Source: Acanthochlamys bracteata (taxonomy: Eukaryota > Streptophyta > Magnoliopsida > Pandanales > Velloziaceae). From it: a stretch of 64,000 bases of DNA. The notes under the pieces are model-generated. The model saw nothing but the letters and a program-made list of their open reading frames with translations, made no database searches and was not told the DNA's origin. The DNA is taken from positions 9,181,001-9,245,000 of the forward strand of contig CM034126.1 of NCBI GenBank assembly GCA_019914995.1. The letters are read 5' to 3'. A program made the translations under genes and the position numbers. This document shows positions 23,661-34,134 of the stretch, piece by piece. Position 1 is the stretch's first letter. Each line of letters starts with the position of its first letter.

Positions 23661-25335
23661 GCGTTTGGCAATGCTTTCCCAAAAAGCAGTCTTTTCATTT
23701 TTCATTTCATATTTTTTAATGTATACTTTATAAATATTTAGAAAATTTATCTAAAATTTTAAAAATTACAGAAAAATTCTACTTAGTAAGTGTTGGATTA
23801 AGAGTAAATAAATTAGTTCCATATTGAATAAAAATAAGATAAAAAAGAGAATTAATATATTAGAAAGTTTCATAATCTATTGGTTTAAACTTTTTGGTTG
23901 AATTGAGTTTTCTAATATAATAGACCGAATCTTTTTAATATCTTATCTTGATTAACTCTTTCGATATTATATCTCCTCAATAGTGTTATCAGAGTTAATA
24001 ATTTATTAGGGAGCCTAATGCACGTAGTAGCTCTCGCTGATAGTGGGTGAACATGTTAAAAGTAGTGGAACTCACATAGAGCTTCCGTAAGATGTGAGTG
24101 AGAATTTGGAGCAAGTTGAGCTCTGATGGCTGACTATTGGTTGCATAAACGGTGCACAATCGACACGACCGATGTATGTTATCGATATAGCTGGTAGTGC
24201 GATGAGCAAATTAAGAACAATGTGACTCACATGGGCTTCTCCAAAGTGTAAGTACATATTTGGAATAAGTTGGGCTCTGATTGCCTGCTCTCTGTGTGCA
24301 GTAACGGTGCTCGAGGCCAAATGGTTGGGATTCTAATCGATCGACGTACTTGGTACGTGATATGGTACTCGGATGAGGTAAAATAAGAAAGACTCACTAT
24401 TGAGGAAGAGATTGTTGAGTTAAAAGTGAATAAATTAGTTTCATATTTAATAAAAATAAAATAAAAAATGGATTAATATATTAGAAATTTTCATAACCCA
24501 TTAATTTAAATATTTGGGTTAGACTAGGTTTTCTAATGTATAGATCGGATTCTTTCGATATCTTATCTTGATTAACTTATTTAATATTATATCTCCCCAA
24601 TAGTGATATCATAGCCAATGATTTGGTAAGGAGGCTGATGTACGTAGTAGCTCTTACTGACAGTGAGTGAGCAAGTTATGAGCAGTGTGACTTATATAGG
24701 ACTTTCATAAGGTGTGACTGAGAATTTGGAGCAAGTTAAGCTCTGATGACTGTCTTTTTGTTGTATAGATGGTGCACAAGCGACGCATTTTATAGTTCTA
24801 ACTAGTAGTGCGATGAGCAAGTTAAGAGCAATATGACTCACATGGGTTTCTCGAAAGTGTAATTACGGATTTAGTGCAAGTTGGACTTTGATGGCTGTCT
24901 CTTGGTATGCGGTAACGGTGCTCGATGCCAAGTGGCTAGATTCTCAACGATCGATGTACTTGGTACGCGATATGGTGTTCGGATGAGAAAAAATAAGAAT
25001 GACTCACTTTGGAGGGAAAGATTGTTGGATTAAGTGTGAATAAATTAGTCCTATATTGAATAAAGATAAGATTAGAAAGACATTAGTATACTAGAGAGTT
25101 TCATAATCCATTAGTTTAATCTTTTACGTTGGATTGGATTTTCTAGTGTATGGACCGAATTCTTCGGATTATTATTTGGTTAACTCTTCCAGTATTGTAT
25201 TTTTCTAATAGTAAAATTTTTTATTTTTTATTTTTTATTTTTTAGGTCAAAAAAATAGAACTCGTTTTTTAAAAAGGACAAAAATATTCTTTATAATACA
25301 AAAACTCTATTTCAAAAGTATTCCAAAACATTCCA
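23661..25335 (+). mobile_element. GCGTTTGG-type MITE, split by a TRIM
   Basis: The left part (23661-23790) starts GCGTTTGGCAATGCTTT and the right part (25211-25335) ends AAAGTATTCCAAAACATTCC. Together they match the 230-260 bp AT-rich MITE found elsewhere here, including the block AAAAATAGAACTCGTTTTTTAAA. It interrupts the KCS pseudogene between the codons for RMTL and FGNT and is itself split by a three-LTR TRIM. Confidence 0.65.
23791..25210 (+). mobile_element. TRIM with three LTRs (LTR-internal-LTR-internal-LTR)
   Basis: Three direct repeats of about 190 bp start TGTTGGATTAAG or close variants: 23791-23982, 24413-24602 and 25023-25210. The first two are followed by a degenerate initiator-tRNA-Met primer site (GTGTTATCAGAG and GTGATATCATAGCC). 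The last two are preceded by purine runs (GAGGAAGAG and GGAGGGAAAG). The internal parts, about 430 and 420 bp, are related to each other and encode nothing. This is a terminal-repeat retrotransposon in miniature in a tandem form, as other plant TRIMs show, usually explained by unequal recombination. The flanks GTAAG and GTAAA look like an aged 5-bp target duplication inside the MITE. The LTRs differ by well over 10 percent, so it is old. Confidence 0.8.
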
Positions 25336-25580
25336 ATATGTATAGTTTTGGCAACACATTAAGCAGTTCCGTGTGGTATGAACTGGCTTATGCTGAGACT
25401 AAAGGAAGGGTGAAGAAAGATGATCGTGTTTGGGCAACTGGATTTGGGTCACTATTCAAGTCCAATAGTGCAGTGTGGAAAGCTCTTAAAACTGTCAAGC
25501 TCACTAAAGAGAACCAATGGAAAGATGACATTGATCAGCTTCGTGTCAAAGTGCCCTTGATGGTTAGAACTAATATCTGA

Positions 25581-26022
25581 TGCCTGCTCACATTGTGCAA
25601 GTCTAATATTTTAAACAGGATCTTATGTCCTACTATACCGTATATTAATCCTTGGATAATTACTCATGCATGCTACGATATTTCTATGTTGCGATATTAA
25701 GTTTGATAGTGATGCTCTGTATTTTCCAAAAGTTGTTTTATGTAGCAGCAATGTTTAGTTTACTAATTTAGTAGTGTCCTCTATTTTAGATGCATTACAG
25801 ATCATGTAGATGATCATAGTAATATTTCTTGAGAACTGCAGAGTAGTGTACTCTGATACTTTGAGACAACTTAAGTCTATATAATGACGCACGTTTTTAA
25901 GCAAGTATATTATAACTATTCATAAATATTTGAGATATAGTGAGTTAGTTGTCCATAGTTGATTCCCAACTTATGCACATACAAAGATAAATTCATTAGT
26001 TTAGGAATTCTAGCGAGCAATT
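25581..26022. other. Spacer after the KCS pseudogene
   Basis: No coding content; presumably the former 3' UTR of the pseudogene up to the copia insertion. Confidence 0.4.
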
Positions 26023-26603
26023 TGTTAGGATAAAAACACTTTTATTGGGCTTTATGTTATTGGGCACATTTGCTATTTAATTAGTTTTATTTATTTATTA
26101 GGTTATGGTTAATTAGGGTTAAGGGGTGTGTTGTTCTTTTGAAGTGGTAGTCGCAAGGTGAGGGTGGCAGCCACAAAAAATAAAAAGTAATCAATAAGGA
26201 ATAAAAACAGTGCAGATAACGTGTAAAGATTGCGGTGTGTGTTGCGAAGATCTACTAATGTAGTGCTGCAGACAGCAACGATGCGTGTGTGGAGCATTGT
26301 GTGGTATTTGTTCTTTTGAAATTTTTTTTGTACTATTATAATTGAGTGTGTTTTGCTTTCGGCAAGAGAGCATTGGTTGTTCTCCCGATAGGAATGAATG
26401 TTATAACTTAATTATTGATAGCTAAGTTTACTTTATATCATCCGTGAGTTTTTCTCTTAAATTGGTGAAAGTTTTCCACGTAAGTGTCGTATTTTGCGTA
26501 TTTCTCAATTGTTATATTCTTATTACAAGATCCTCGGTATTTTCACTGTATTTGTCAGGAACGGCTATCTTGGAATTTGTTCTAAATTATCCCGTTCGTA
26601 ACA
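26023..26603 (+). repeat. 5' LTR of the short copia element
   Basis: 581 bp, TG...CA, paired with 28332-28888. Shared blocks include GGTGTGTTGTTCTTTTGAAG and TGCAGACAGCAAC. Confidence 0.85.
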
Positions 26604-28331
26604 AGTAGTATCAGAGCTGAGATTTTAGATAGCGATGAGATACGATATTGAAAAATTTAGCAGGAGAAAATTTTCATTGTGGAAGACAAAATTAATGGCA
26701 GTTCTCGCTAAGTAATATACAGATTCGGATATTGAGGGGCAGCCAGACAGCATCATTGATGAGAGGTGAGCAAGATGAAGTGCAATGCGATTGCGAGCAT
26801 TCATTTAGCACTTGCTAATGAAATATTGTCGACTGTTTCTAAGAAGAAAACTGTAAAGAAAATTTGGAACATAATGTATAAGTTGTACGAAGCCAAGTCA
26901 CTACACAATAAGATCTTCTTGAAGAGAAGATTATACACTCTACGGATTGCAGAGTCGTAATTAGTCACCGATCATATCAATAATCTGAATACTTTATTTT
27001 CTCATCTCACATCGTTGGGAGAAACATTAGAGTTAGTAGAGCGAGTAATGATTTCACTTCAAAGTCTTCCTACTTTGTTTGATCAGTTCGTCATTAATTT
27101 GACTAATAATATTACTAAAGATCTTGTGTTTGATGAGGTGGCAGCTATGGTCCTTGAAGAGAAAAACATGCATAGAAAAAAAGAAGAACACAATTCAAGC
27201 ACGAAGCAATCGAGTGATTTGCTAGCATTGCGAGGAAGATAAAAAAAATGTGGATCAAGTGGGAGCAAATCGAAAAGCAAGAAGAATGTGAGGTGTTTTT
27301 CCTGTGGTAAGTTTGGACAAAATAAGTTTGAGTGCTCGGAGAATAAGACAGGGGATGCCAGTTCATCGAAGGAGGTGGATGTGGTAGCCTGTGCTTCTGA
27401 GGTTAATTCTTTTGTGGCACGCCGACGCTTTGGCTGATGGGAGCAAGTCTGGCAGGAAGCAAGCTCTACATAGCAGCTTATAAGGAGCTGGAGTTTGAAA
27501 TAGTGGTGGTTCGAATCAGTTCGTTGTAGCTGCTTGTGACATCAGCAGTGGTTGGTGGGAGCTTAGCGTGTCAGCAACAGTGATGGTTACTGAGCCAGAT
27601 GCGGAATCAGCAAAGCGAAGGTAGAAGGTAGGGTACATAGATAGACTATGGAAAGCCAGAAGATAGTAGCTGTGTTTAAGTAGGCTGTGAGCGTCGGTCA
27701 GTCATCCTGTATCGGTATTAGATTATTGGTAGAGATATTGTTGGCATTTGGAGTACTATCTTTGGTTCACTGTCCCCAAAAATAGTTGTTAGCATGTATG
27801 GTTTTTGAATGTCACATATGACACACCTTTTGAAAAGTCTAGATTTTCCAACCAAAAGGACAAGCAGGGAGAACTTGGCAGAACAAATTTCAGAGGAAGT
27901 CTCGAGGCATGCTGGTGTCGAGACTGAAAATTCGTTGTCTATCTCGAGTGTTGGATAGAAAGTAAGGTAGCGAGATCTGTGACCAACATTCTTAGATTTA
28001 ATGGACTAAGACATGACAAAAAGAGTCGACGAATGGTTTCTCCAGAGTTTCGTGGAGGAGTATAAGTCGATTGTAACCCCTCTTTCTTGTCAATTTATTC
28101 TCCAATCTACTCAGTGAAATAGGGAGATTGGTGTGTCTCGAATGGGTGCATCAATAGTAGGAGTTTGTGGTTCTGGTATGATAGGACATGTCCGAAGCTG
28201 TAGGACAATATGAGAACTGCGAGGTAGTGAAAAAAAATAGTCGGATTGTAGTTGTGATTGGTAGAATGTGTTATTTGGCTGTGCTTAAAGAATGAAGAAA
28301 AAGATATTGCAAAATATTTTTAGTGGGAGTT

Positions 28332-28888
28332 TGTTAGGATAAAACACTATCATTGGGCTTTGTATTATCTATTTATTTATTAAGTTATAGCTAATTAAGG
28401 TTAGAGGGTGTGTTGTTCTTTTGAAGTGGTAGCCGTAAGGTGAGGATGACAGCTACAAAAAAAGAGAGCAATCGGCAAGGAGCAACAACAGTGCAGGACA
28501 ACGTATAAGAATTACGATGTGTGTTGCAAAAATCTACTAGTACAGTAATACTGCAGACAGCAACAGTGTGCATGTAGAGTATTGTGTGGTATTTGTTCTT
28601 ATGAGATTTTTTTACTATTGTAACTGAATGTGTTTTTTTATGACAAAAGAGCATTGATTATTCTCCCAAGAGAAGTGAATGTTGTAATTCAATTATTGAT
28701 AGTTAAATTTTCTTTGTATTATCCGTGAGTTTTTTTCTTAAGTTGGTGATAGTTTTTCCATATAACTATCATATTTTATTATATTTTTTAATTGTTATAT
28801 TTTTATTATAAGATCTTCGTTATTTATGCTGTATTTGTCAAGAGCAGCTCTATTTTAGGATTTGTTTTGAGTTACCGAATTCTTAACA
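28332..28888 (+). repeat. 3' LTR of the short copia element
   Basis: 557 bp, TG...CA, about 85 percent like 26023-26603 by eye. Confidence 0.85.
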
Positions 28889-29349
28889 TAATTAACCAAT
28901 TGTCGAGAGAGCTCCTTTTTGGAGACTTCGGTCATGACTTCAATTGACTAGGGACTTGCAATATTCCTATGAAGTTAATTTCCCTGTGCTCATTATATAT
29001 CACTAGTGGCCTTTTTTTGTATTTTAGAATTCGTCGTTGTGCCTTAATTAACGCAATAATTGAAGATTTGTGGTCTGCCTACATTCATCTCAGTAAACAA
29101 AATACTACAAAGTGATACATGTGAATTGCTGCTAAAAGATTTAAGGACAACTTCTCCTTAAGGAATATATGAAGGAAAGTCATACTATAGAGTTATAAGA
29201 AACTGAAGAATACATTCAATACTCAATATAACTGAAGATCCGAAGACTTCCGTTGATACAAACAAAATACTAGCTACGAAAAATATTGAACGCAAACTAC
29301 ACTCTCGTGTACATAACATAAAATTACGTAACAACATATATAAGTAGCT
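28889..29349. other. Gene-free spacer downstream of KCS copy 2
   Basis: Presumed to include the 3' UTR of KCS copy 2 (minus strand). No repeat or coding feature recognised. Confidence 0.4.
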
Positions 29350-31149
29350 TTACGGTTTTCCATTAGCATCATGCAAACATACATCAATAGGCATCACCTT
29401 CGGCACAGTGACAGGAAACTGATGGATCTCATCGGACCAAGGTTGTAGGTCTTCTTCTGGATCAACATTCCTGTTAGCTCTCCATACCAAGCTGTTGCAC
29501 TTGAAACCGGATCCGAATCCCAGCTGCCAGAGACGGTCGCCTTTCTTGATTCGTCCCTTAGCCTCAGAATAGGCAAGCTCGTACCACAGTGAGCTACTTG
29601 ATGTGTTCCCATATCTATACAGGGTCATTCTTGAGGGCTCCATATGCCTGCATAAATACAAAACAATTTACAAGACAATGACTTTACTAGTTTTTGTACT
29701 CTTGACTTTGTTCTCTAGCTCATTAATCTAATAATCAGTCTTTTCTCTTATAGAAGACAAAAGAGTACTTTAGGAAAATATCTACCATGGAGTAAGGTTC
29801 AAACTCTTCTCAATTGCATCCAACAGTGCCCGGCCACCGGCATGTATGCAGAAGTGATTGAAGGCCATCTTGAAGTCCGGCACGTAAGCTGGAATCTTCA
29901 TCTTAAGCACTTTCTTCGCAAAAATAGTTGCGGCAAAAAGTAATTGCTCAGAGATAGGCAGAACAAGCGGGGCCAGTTTTGTGATGTTGGTTTTCAACGC
30001 TTCACCGGCGACGTTCATGAGATTCTTCGAAAGCGTGATACCGACCTTTCCAACATCGTCCTCCTCCTGTGTCACGCAGTTGTAGGACTCGTCGTCGGCG
30101 CCCTTGTGAGTGCGTACGAGGTTAACGAGACGGTACTTTGCACGGCGCCGGTCCACGCGGCGGTTGGAGAGGAGAACTGCTGCACCGCCAACACGGAAAA
30201 GGCAGTTGGTAACGAGCATGGCCCTGTTGTTACCTTTATAGCCGTTGAGTGTTAATGACTCCGTGCTCACTATCAAAGCTCTGGAGTTCCGGTGCACCTG
30301 AGTTTACAAAAAACATATAATCAATTCCAGCAAATCTTCAAAGAGTGGAATCAAAGTACTGAAAATTTGACACGTATGAAAGAAACAAAGTAAAATGTAG
30401 CAGCTAATTACCTTGAGTAAATTTCTAGCCAAGTCGACAGAGAGGAGACCAGCACTGCAGCCCATTCCACTAAGTGAATAGCACATCACATCCTCCCTGA
30501 GTTCATACTTGTTAATAATCATCTCGGACAACGACGGCGTAGGGCAAAACAAGCTGCAGTTAACCACGAGCAGATCAATATCTACCGCCTTGATTCCGGT
30601 CTTCGCCAGTAGAGAATCTACAGCACCAAACATAACCATCTCCACCTCCTTCCTCGCTAACTCTAACGTTTCCGTAGGTGGAAACGAAGTAGGGAAGTAT
30701 GTCTTGTTGCCTATTCCCGACCTTTCTAAGATTTTCTTTTGGAACTCGACGCTCTCATCGTTGAAGCAATTGAGCTTCTTCACACTCTCGATTAAGTATT
30801 CCCTCGTGAACGCCGGCGCTACACGGCCGTCCGGCTTTGCACATGCGAAGTTCACCAAATAAACCGGTCGAGGCCTAGAGAAAAAGTACAAAACTAATAG
30901 AGCAATAAGTGGAGTAGCAATATAGATTAGAGCATGGGATCTTTGTGATACGAAAACATAGAAGAGCTGCTGCAGATCATTGAAGTTTAGTGCTGAGTGG
31001 AAGGTTGATGCTAGAAGAAAGACGATTGCAGCAGGGAGTAGTTTGAGAGTGTATGAGACTGTATAGTGGTAAACGAGCTTGATTAAGCTAATGGAGAAAG
31101 TAGGTGAACTAGTTCCCATTCCATTAGGATTTTGAGATGTATCCTCCAT
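29350..31149 (-). CDS. KCS: 3-ketoacyl-CoA synthase, copy 2 (three exons, intact)
   Basis: Exons: 31149-30412 (246 codons), 30297-29786, 29647-29350; 515 residues. Intron 1 (30411-30298, 114 bp) separates LLK and VHR in phase 0. Intron 2 (29785-29648, 138 bp) splits the Trp codon of PWHMEPSRM in phase 2. Both are GT-AG and the joined frame matches KCS throughout. The start at 31149 has a strong plant context (AACCATGGA). Two membrane segments lie near residues 31-50 and 73-90, then [17 protein letters not shown]. Triad: Cys about 231 (GMGCSAG), His about 398 (HFCIHAGG), Asn about 431 ([10 protein letters not shown]). The N-terminus lacks the [14 protein letters not shown] block of copy 1 and reads [13 protein letters not shown]; it also has NGYKGN for NWYMGN and a tail [11 protein letters not shown]. 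It is thus a clearly diverged paralogue whose subfamily I cannot name. Role: malonyl-CoA condensation in ER fatty acid elongation. Confidence 0.94.
29648..29785 (-). other. Intron 2 of KCS copy 2 (138 bp), absent from the paralogues
   Basis: Minus strand: CCATG then GTAGATATTTT at the 5' end, TTTATGCAG then GCATATGG at the 3' end. At the same place copy 1 ([10 protein letters not shown]) and the pseudogene ([10 protein letters not shown]) are continuous. Reading straight through would hit TAG right after the Trp codon. Confidence 0.9.
30298..30411 (-). other. Intron 1 of KCS copy 2 (114 bp)
   Basis: GTAATTAG at the 5' end and AACTCAG at the 3' end, phase 0. Same position (before the VHRNS codons) as the single intron of copy 1 and the donor in the pseudogene, so it predates the duplication. 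Confidence 0.9.
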
Positions 31150-31292
31150 GGTTATCAATCAAAGAGTTTGACGAGCTTGTGAAAACGGTCTTGAACAAAA
31201 ACGGGAAAGAGGATGATTAAGAGGAACTAGATAGCTAGGTGGATGGGATCATGAAATAGCTAACTTGAAGCCTTAAGGGGGAGATGGGACTT

Positions 31293-31300
31293 AATTTATA
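31293..31300 (-). promoter_or_regulatory. TATA box of KCS copy 2
   Basis: Minus strand TATAAATT, about 145 bases before the start codon, inside CTTCTATAAATTAAGTCC. Position and sequence fit a plant TATA box with a leader of about 115 bases. Confidence 0.5.
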
Positions 31301-31433
31301 GAAGTTCTCGGATAGGATGACGGATCGTTTTGCAAAAGTTTTTATTTCATTGCACCATTTTATTTCAACTTTTTATTTCCCAATCAATCTTCCTACATTA
31401 TTCTTAAAAAAAGTTTTAAAAGTAGAAATAAAC

Positions 31434-31470
<37 letters not shown>

Positions 31471-31475
<5 letters not shown>

Positions 31476-31860
31476 CTTTTGTGTATTCCTTTTTAGATTT
31501 ATAATCGAAATAATCTTCAAATGTAATCTCCAATTATGGGTATAAAAAATAATAATTTAGAAATCTACTCAAAAAATTTTATTTTAATCAGATTATGCAT
31601 CAACGTCAAACCGGTCACTTGCTCAGAATGATAGAAATTTATACAATATATATTTTTGAAAATTTTTTTTCTGTCATCTTGATCGAGTGAATGAATAGAT
31701 GTGAATTCGTGGTCTAATTGAGATAAAATTTTATGAGTATATTCTTAACTAATAATTTTTCATATCTAAAAATTGAGATTAAATTTGAAAATTATCTCGA
31801 TCATAAATTGAAAAAAAAGTATTCCAAAGTGCTTATAATGAGAAAATATATCTACTCATC
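31471..31860. mobile_element. Micron-like foldback MITE in a TA microsatellite (copy 2)
   Basis: Lies between TA runs at about 31440-31470 and 31861-31880. Left-arm blocks (GTGTATTCCTTTTTAG, AATGTAATCTCCAATTA, GGTCACTTGCTCAG) are mirrored in the right half (AAAAAAAAGTATTCC, TTGAGATTAAATTTG, CTTGATCGAGTGAATG). No coding content. It is more decayed than copy 3 next to it, and its exact right end is unclear. Confidence 0.55.
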
Positions 31861-31880
31861 ATATATATATATATATATAT

Positions 31881-32308
31881 GGGAAGGGATAGGGACACTC
31901 CAATCTTTATGCATACTCCAGCGCACTTCACGGCCGTTTGTGGCCGTGGAGACCTCTAAATTCAATATCTACCGTTGGATATGAAGAACTACGAGTCGCT
32001 AACATACTGACAAAATTTCATCCCGATCGGATTACGAATAGACCTTCATCCGATCACTTGATAATAATGACACAAATAGTAAAAATTAACAGAATATATA
32101 TATCTCCTTTTTTAGTCATCTTGATAAATTAACCGGATGAAGGTCTATTCGTAGTCCAATCGGGATTAAATTTTGTCAGTATGTTAGCGACTCGTAGTTC
32201 TTCATATTCAACGGTAGAAATTCGATTTGGAGGTCTCCACGGCCACAAACGATCGTGAAGTCTTGTTAAAAACGCGTAAGAATTAATCGAAGTACTTTAT
32301 CCCTTCCC
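31881..32308. mobile_element. Micron-like foldback MITE in a TA microsatellite (copy 3)
   Basis: Starts GGGAAGGGATA directly after a 20-bp TA run and ends TATCCCTTCCC directly before another TA run (32309-32331). Nearly the whole 428 bp is one inverted repeat: GTGGCCGTGGAGACCTC, ACTACGAGTCGCTAACATA and ATAGACCTTCATCCG on the left are matched by GAGGTCTCCACGGCCAC, TATGTTAGCGACTCGTAGT and CGGATGAAGGTCTAT on the right. The arms are well kept, so this is the youngest of the three copies. Confidence 0.75.
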
Positions 32309-32331
32309 TATATATATATATATATATATAC

Positions 32332-33264
32332 TATTTTTAAAAAGTAATAAAATAAATTATTAGAAATCTTTTTTATTTTAAGAACAGTCAAATAAGCCCT
32401 TAATTTGGAAAACTGTAATTAATTCGTGTTCTACATCGTAAAACTGATACAATTTATTTTGGAGAGTTGTCGTTGTCCTTGTTGTTTAGTACATCAATGA
32501 ACTGACACCTGAGTGGAGATGTCTTTGATTTATGAAACGTCTCTATCCATCATCCTATAGCAAGACTCAACTTTTGACTTTCACTGTCGAAATTTAACAA
32601 GATGGATATTGCAAGAAAAATTGCTGTAACGGTGTTGAAGTAAATATTTATAGGAATATTTGTAAGCTTAAAGAATTTGGATTAGCCTTTGGTAGAATGC
32701 TCGTAATCATTTTGGAGATATTTAAAAGTATTTATAAACTATTTTTTTTAAAAATGAATAATGTTTTTATTTAATTTAATAAATAACTATTATTTTTTTA
32801 CTTTAAAAATTTTAATAATAATAATAAATAATAAATTTTATAAAATAATTTTTTTTATATTTTTAGATAAATTTAATAAATTTAAAAAAATTTATTTAAA
32901 AGTATGAATGAAATAAAATGAAATAGAATGAAATCCTCCGCTTAACAAGCCACTTTAACTTAACTACTCTTTGACGAAAGAAAAAGAAAAAGGAAAACGC
33001 AGAGTTTGGTGCATCGTAAGGAGAACGCTACGCATTTCACCGTCCAATAATTATCATTAAGGATATGTTGAAGTTCTTCCTACAAATATTTTTAACAAAA
33101 ATATAAAATCACTTTTGTATATAATTAAATATAATAATTCAATTTAAATTAATTAAAATTAAGCTTAGAAAAAATCTCATATTTTTTTATTATTAAAAAG
33201 TGACTTTACTATAATCAGATGAGTTCTTAATAATGACTTAATCTAGTTTTTTGAACCATTCTCA
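32332..33264. other. Gene-free stretch
   Basis: AT-rich, with a weak MITE-like stretch at about 32690-32920; nothing else seen. Confidence 0.35.
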
Positions 33265-33272
33265 CTTTTCCT

Positions 33273-34126
33273 TAGGGGTGGCAATATATGACTCGATTCA
33301 AAATTCAATCCGAAACCGACCTGTTTAATCAGGATTAGGATTAAAAATTTTGACCCGTATAAATATATGGGTTGGATTAGGATTGAACGAATTTGACCCG
33401 ATTATTAAATGGGTCGATCCGGGTTAACCCGAAATTGACCTACTAACTCGAAATGTCACATTTAAAGAAACAATTTTTGATTTTTTCTTACCATAAAATA
33501 AAATATTGGCAATAAAAATAATCGATAATAGTTATTTACAAACTATTAAATTATATTGTATTTATAATTAATTCTTTATTTTTATACTTTAGTAAAATAG
33601 TGTAAGATGAAAATTATAATATTATCGAAAGTATTACTATGTAGGTATTTAATGACGAATTTAGATTTCGTATAAAAAGATTTTTATGAACATTTTGTTA
33701 GATAGATATATTTATGAAAATTTTTATCGAAATTATTAATATGTATTTATAATCATAAATTTCAGCTGTTATTATATATTTTTAAAAAATAAAAATAATA
33801 TATTTTTCTATATTGTAAGGACCGATGAAGATATTAAAAAATGCATATTTTATCGGACATAATTATATCTCGTCAGTAAAAATATCGTCCATTTTCATTC
33901 GAACTGATCTTATAATTTTACTAAAGCTTAAAATATAAAATTAATAATTAATAATTTTAATTATTAAATAGGTCGATCCGAATTTGATCCGGTTATTAGT
34001 AGGTTAGATTAGAGTTGACAATTTTGACCCGTATAAATTTATGGGTTAAATTAAGGTTGAATAAATTTGACCGATTATTAAATGAATCGATCAAAATCTA
34101 CCCACCAATTTATATTGTCACCCCTA
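33273..34126. mobile_element. Non-autonomous hAT-like transposon, 854 bp
   Basis: Starts TAGGGGTGGCAATAT and ends ATATTGTCACCCCTA, a 15-base inverted repeat with one mismatch. The flanks CTTTTCCT (33265-33272) and TTTTTTCT (34127-34134) agree at 6 of 8 bases, an aged 8-bp duplication. Both subterminal regions carry direct copies of a segment with TTTGACCCGTATAAAT and GATTATTAAATG. No transposase seen. Confidence 0.75.
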
Positions 34127-34134
34127 TTTTTTCT

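Larger units (their letters stand above)
19435..25580 (+). pseudogene. 3-ketoacyl-CoA synthase pseudogene, interrupted by insertions
   Basis: KCS-like blocks occur in order. About 19440-19525 encodes LFRPRAAYLADFACSK. About 19560-19954 encodes ERSGQGQETYF, TNCSVYNPTPSL and [20 protein letters not shown], ending CCAG before GTGGGT, the same intron position as copy 1. About 23119-23440 encodes [41 protein letters not shown]. About 23545-23655 encodes [18 protein letters not shown]. 25338-25580 encodes [19 protein letters not shown] and the C-terminus. Defects: stops at 19778-19780 and 19836-19838, a frameshift near 19520, a stop near 23447 followed by frame loss, and a MITE-plus-TRIM insertion between SRMTL and FGNT. 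The first membrane segment is not recognisable. Cys, His and Asn motifs survive, so the gene was once complete. It is head-to-head with KCS copy 1 and tail-to-tail with copy 2. Confidence 0.9.
26023..28888 (+). mobile_element. Short Ty1/copia element with only gag remnants
   Basis: LTRs at 26023-26603 and 28332-28888 start TGTTAGGATAAAA and end near AACA. A primer site like initiator-tRNA-Met (TAGTATCAGAGC) follows the first LTR and a purine-rich tract (AGTGGGAGTT) precedes the second. Flanks CAATT and TAATT are probably an aged 5-bp target duplication. The 1.7-kb interior has remnants of a copia gag (KIWNIMYKLYEAKS, LLALRGR) with a zinc knuckle of CCHC type near 27290-27350; I see no protease, integrase or reverse transcriptase. 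It is broken, with a few breaks in gag, and lacks pol. The LTRs differ by about 15 percent by eye, so insertion is several million years old. It lies 0.4 kb past the 3' end of KCS copy 2. Confidence 0.85.

Noticed and set aside
19435-25580. KCS plus-strand copy as a working gene with unusual splicing
   Set aside because: Two stop codons within exon 1, frame loss in exon 2 and an insertion in a conserved coding block cannot be removed by normal introns.
29944-30862. Plus-strand open frames opposite KCS copy 2 (103 and 117 codons)
   Set aside because: They overlap conserved KCS exons on the other strand and show no domain.
31150-31158. A start three codons upstream for KCS copy 2
   Set aside because: That codon is TTG, not ATG; the ATG at 31149 has a strong context.
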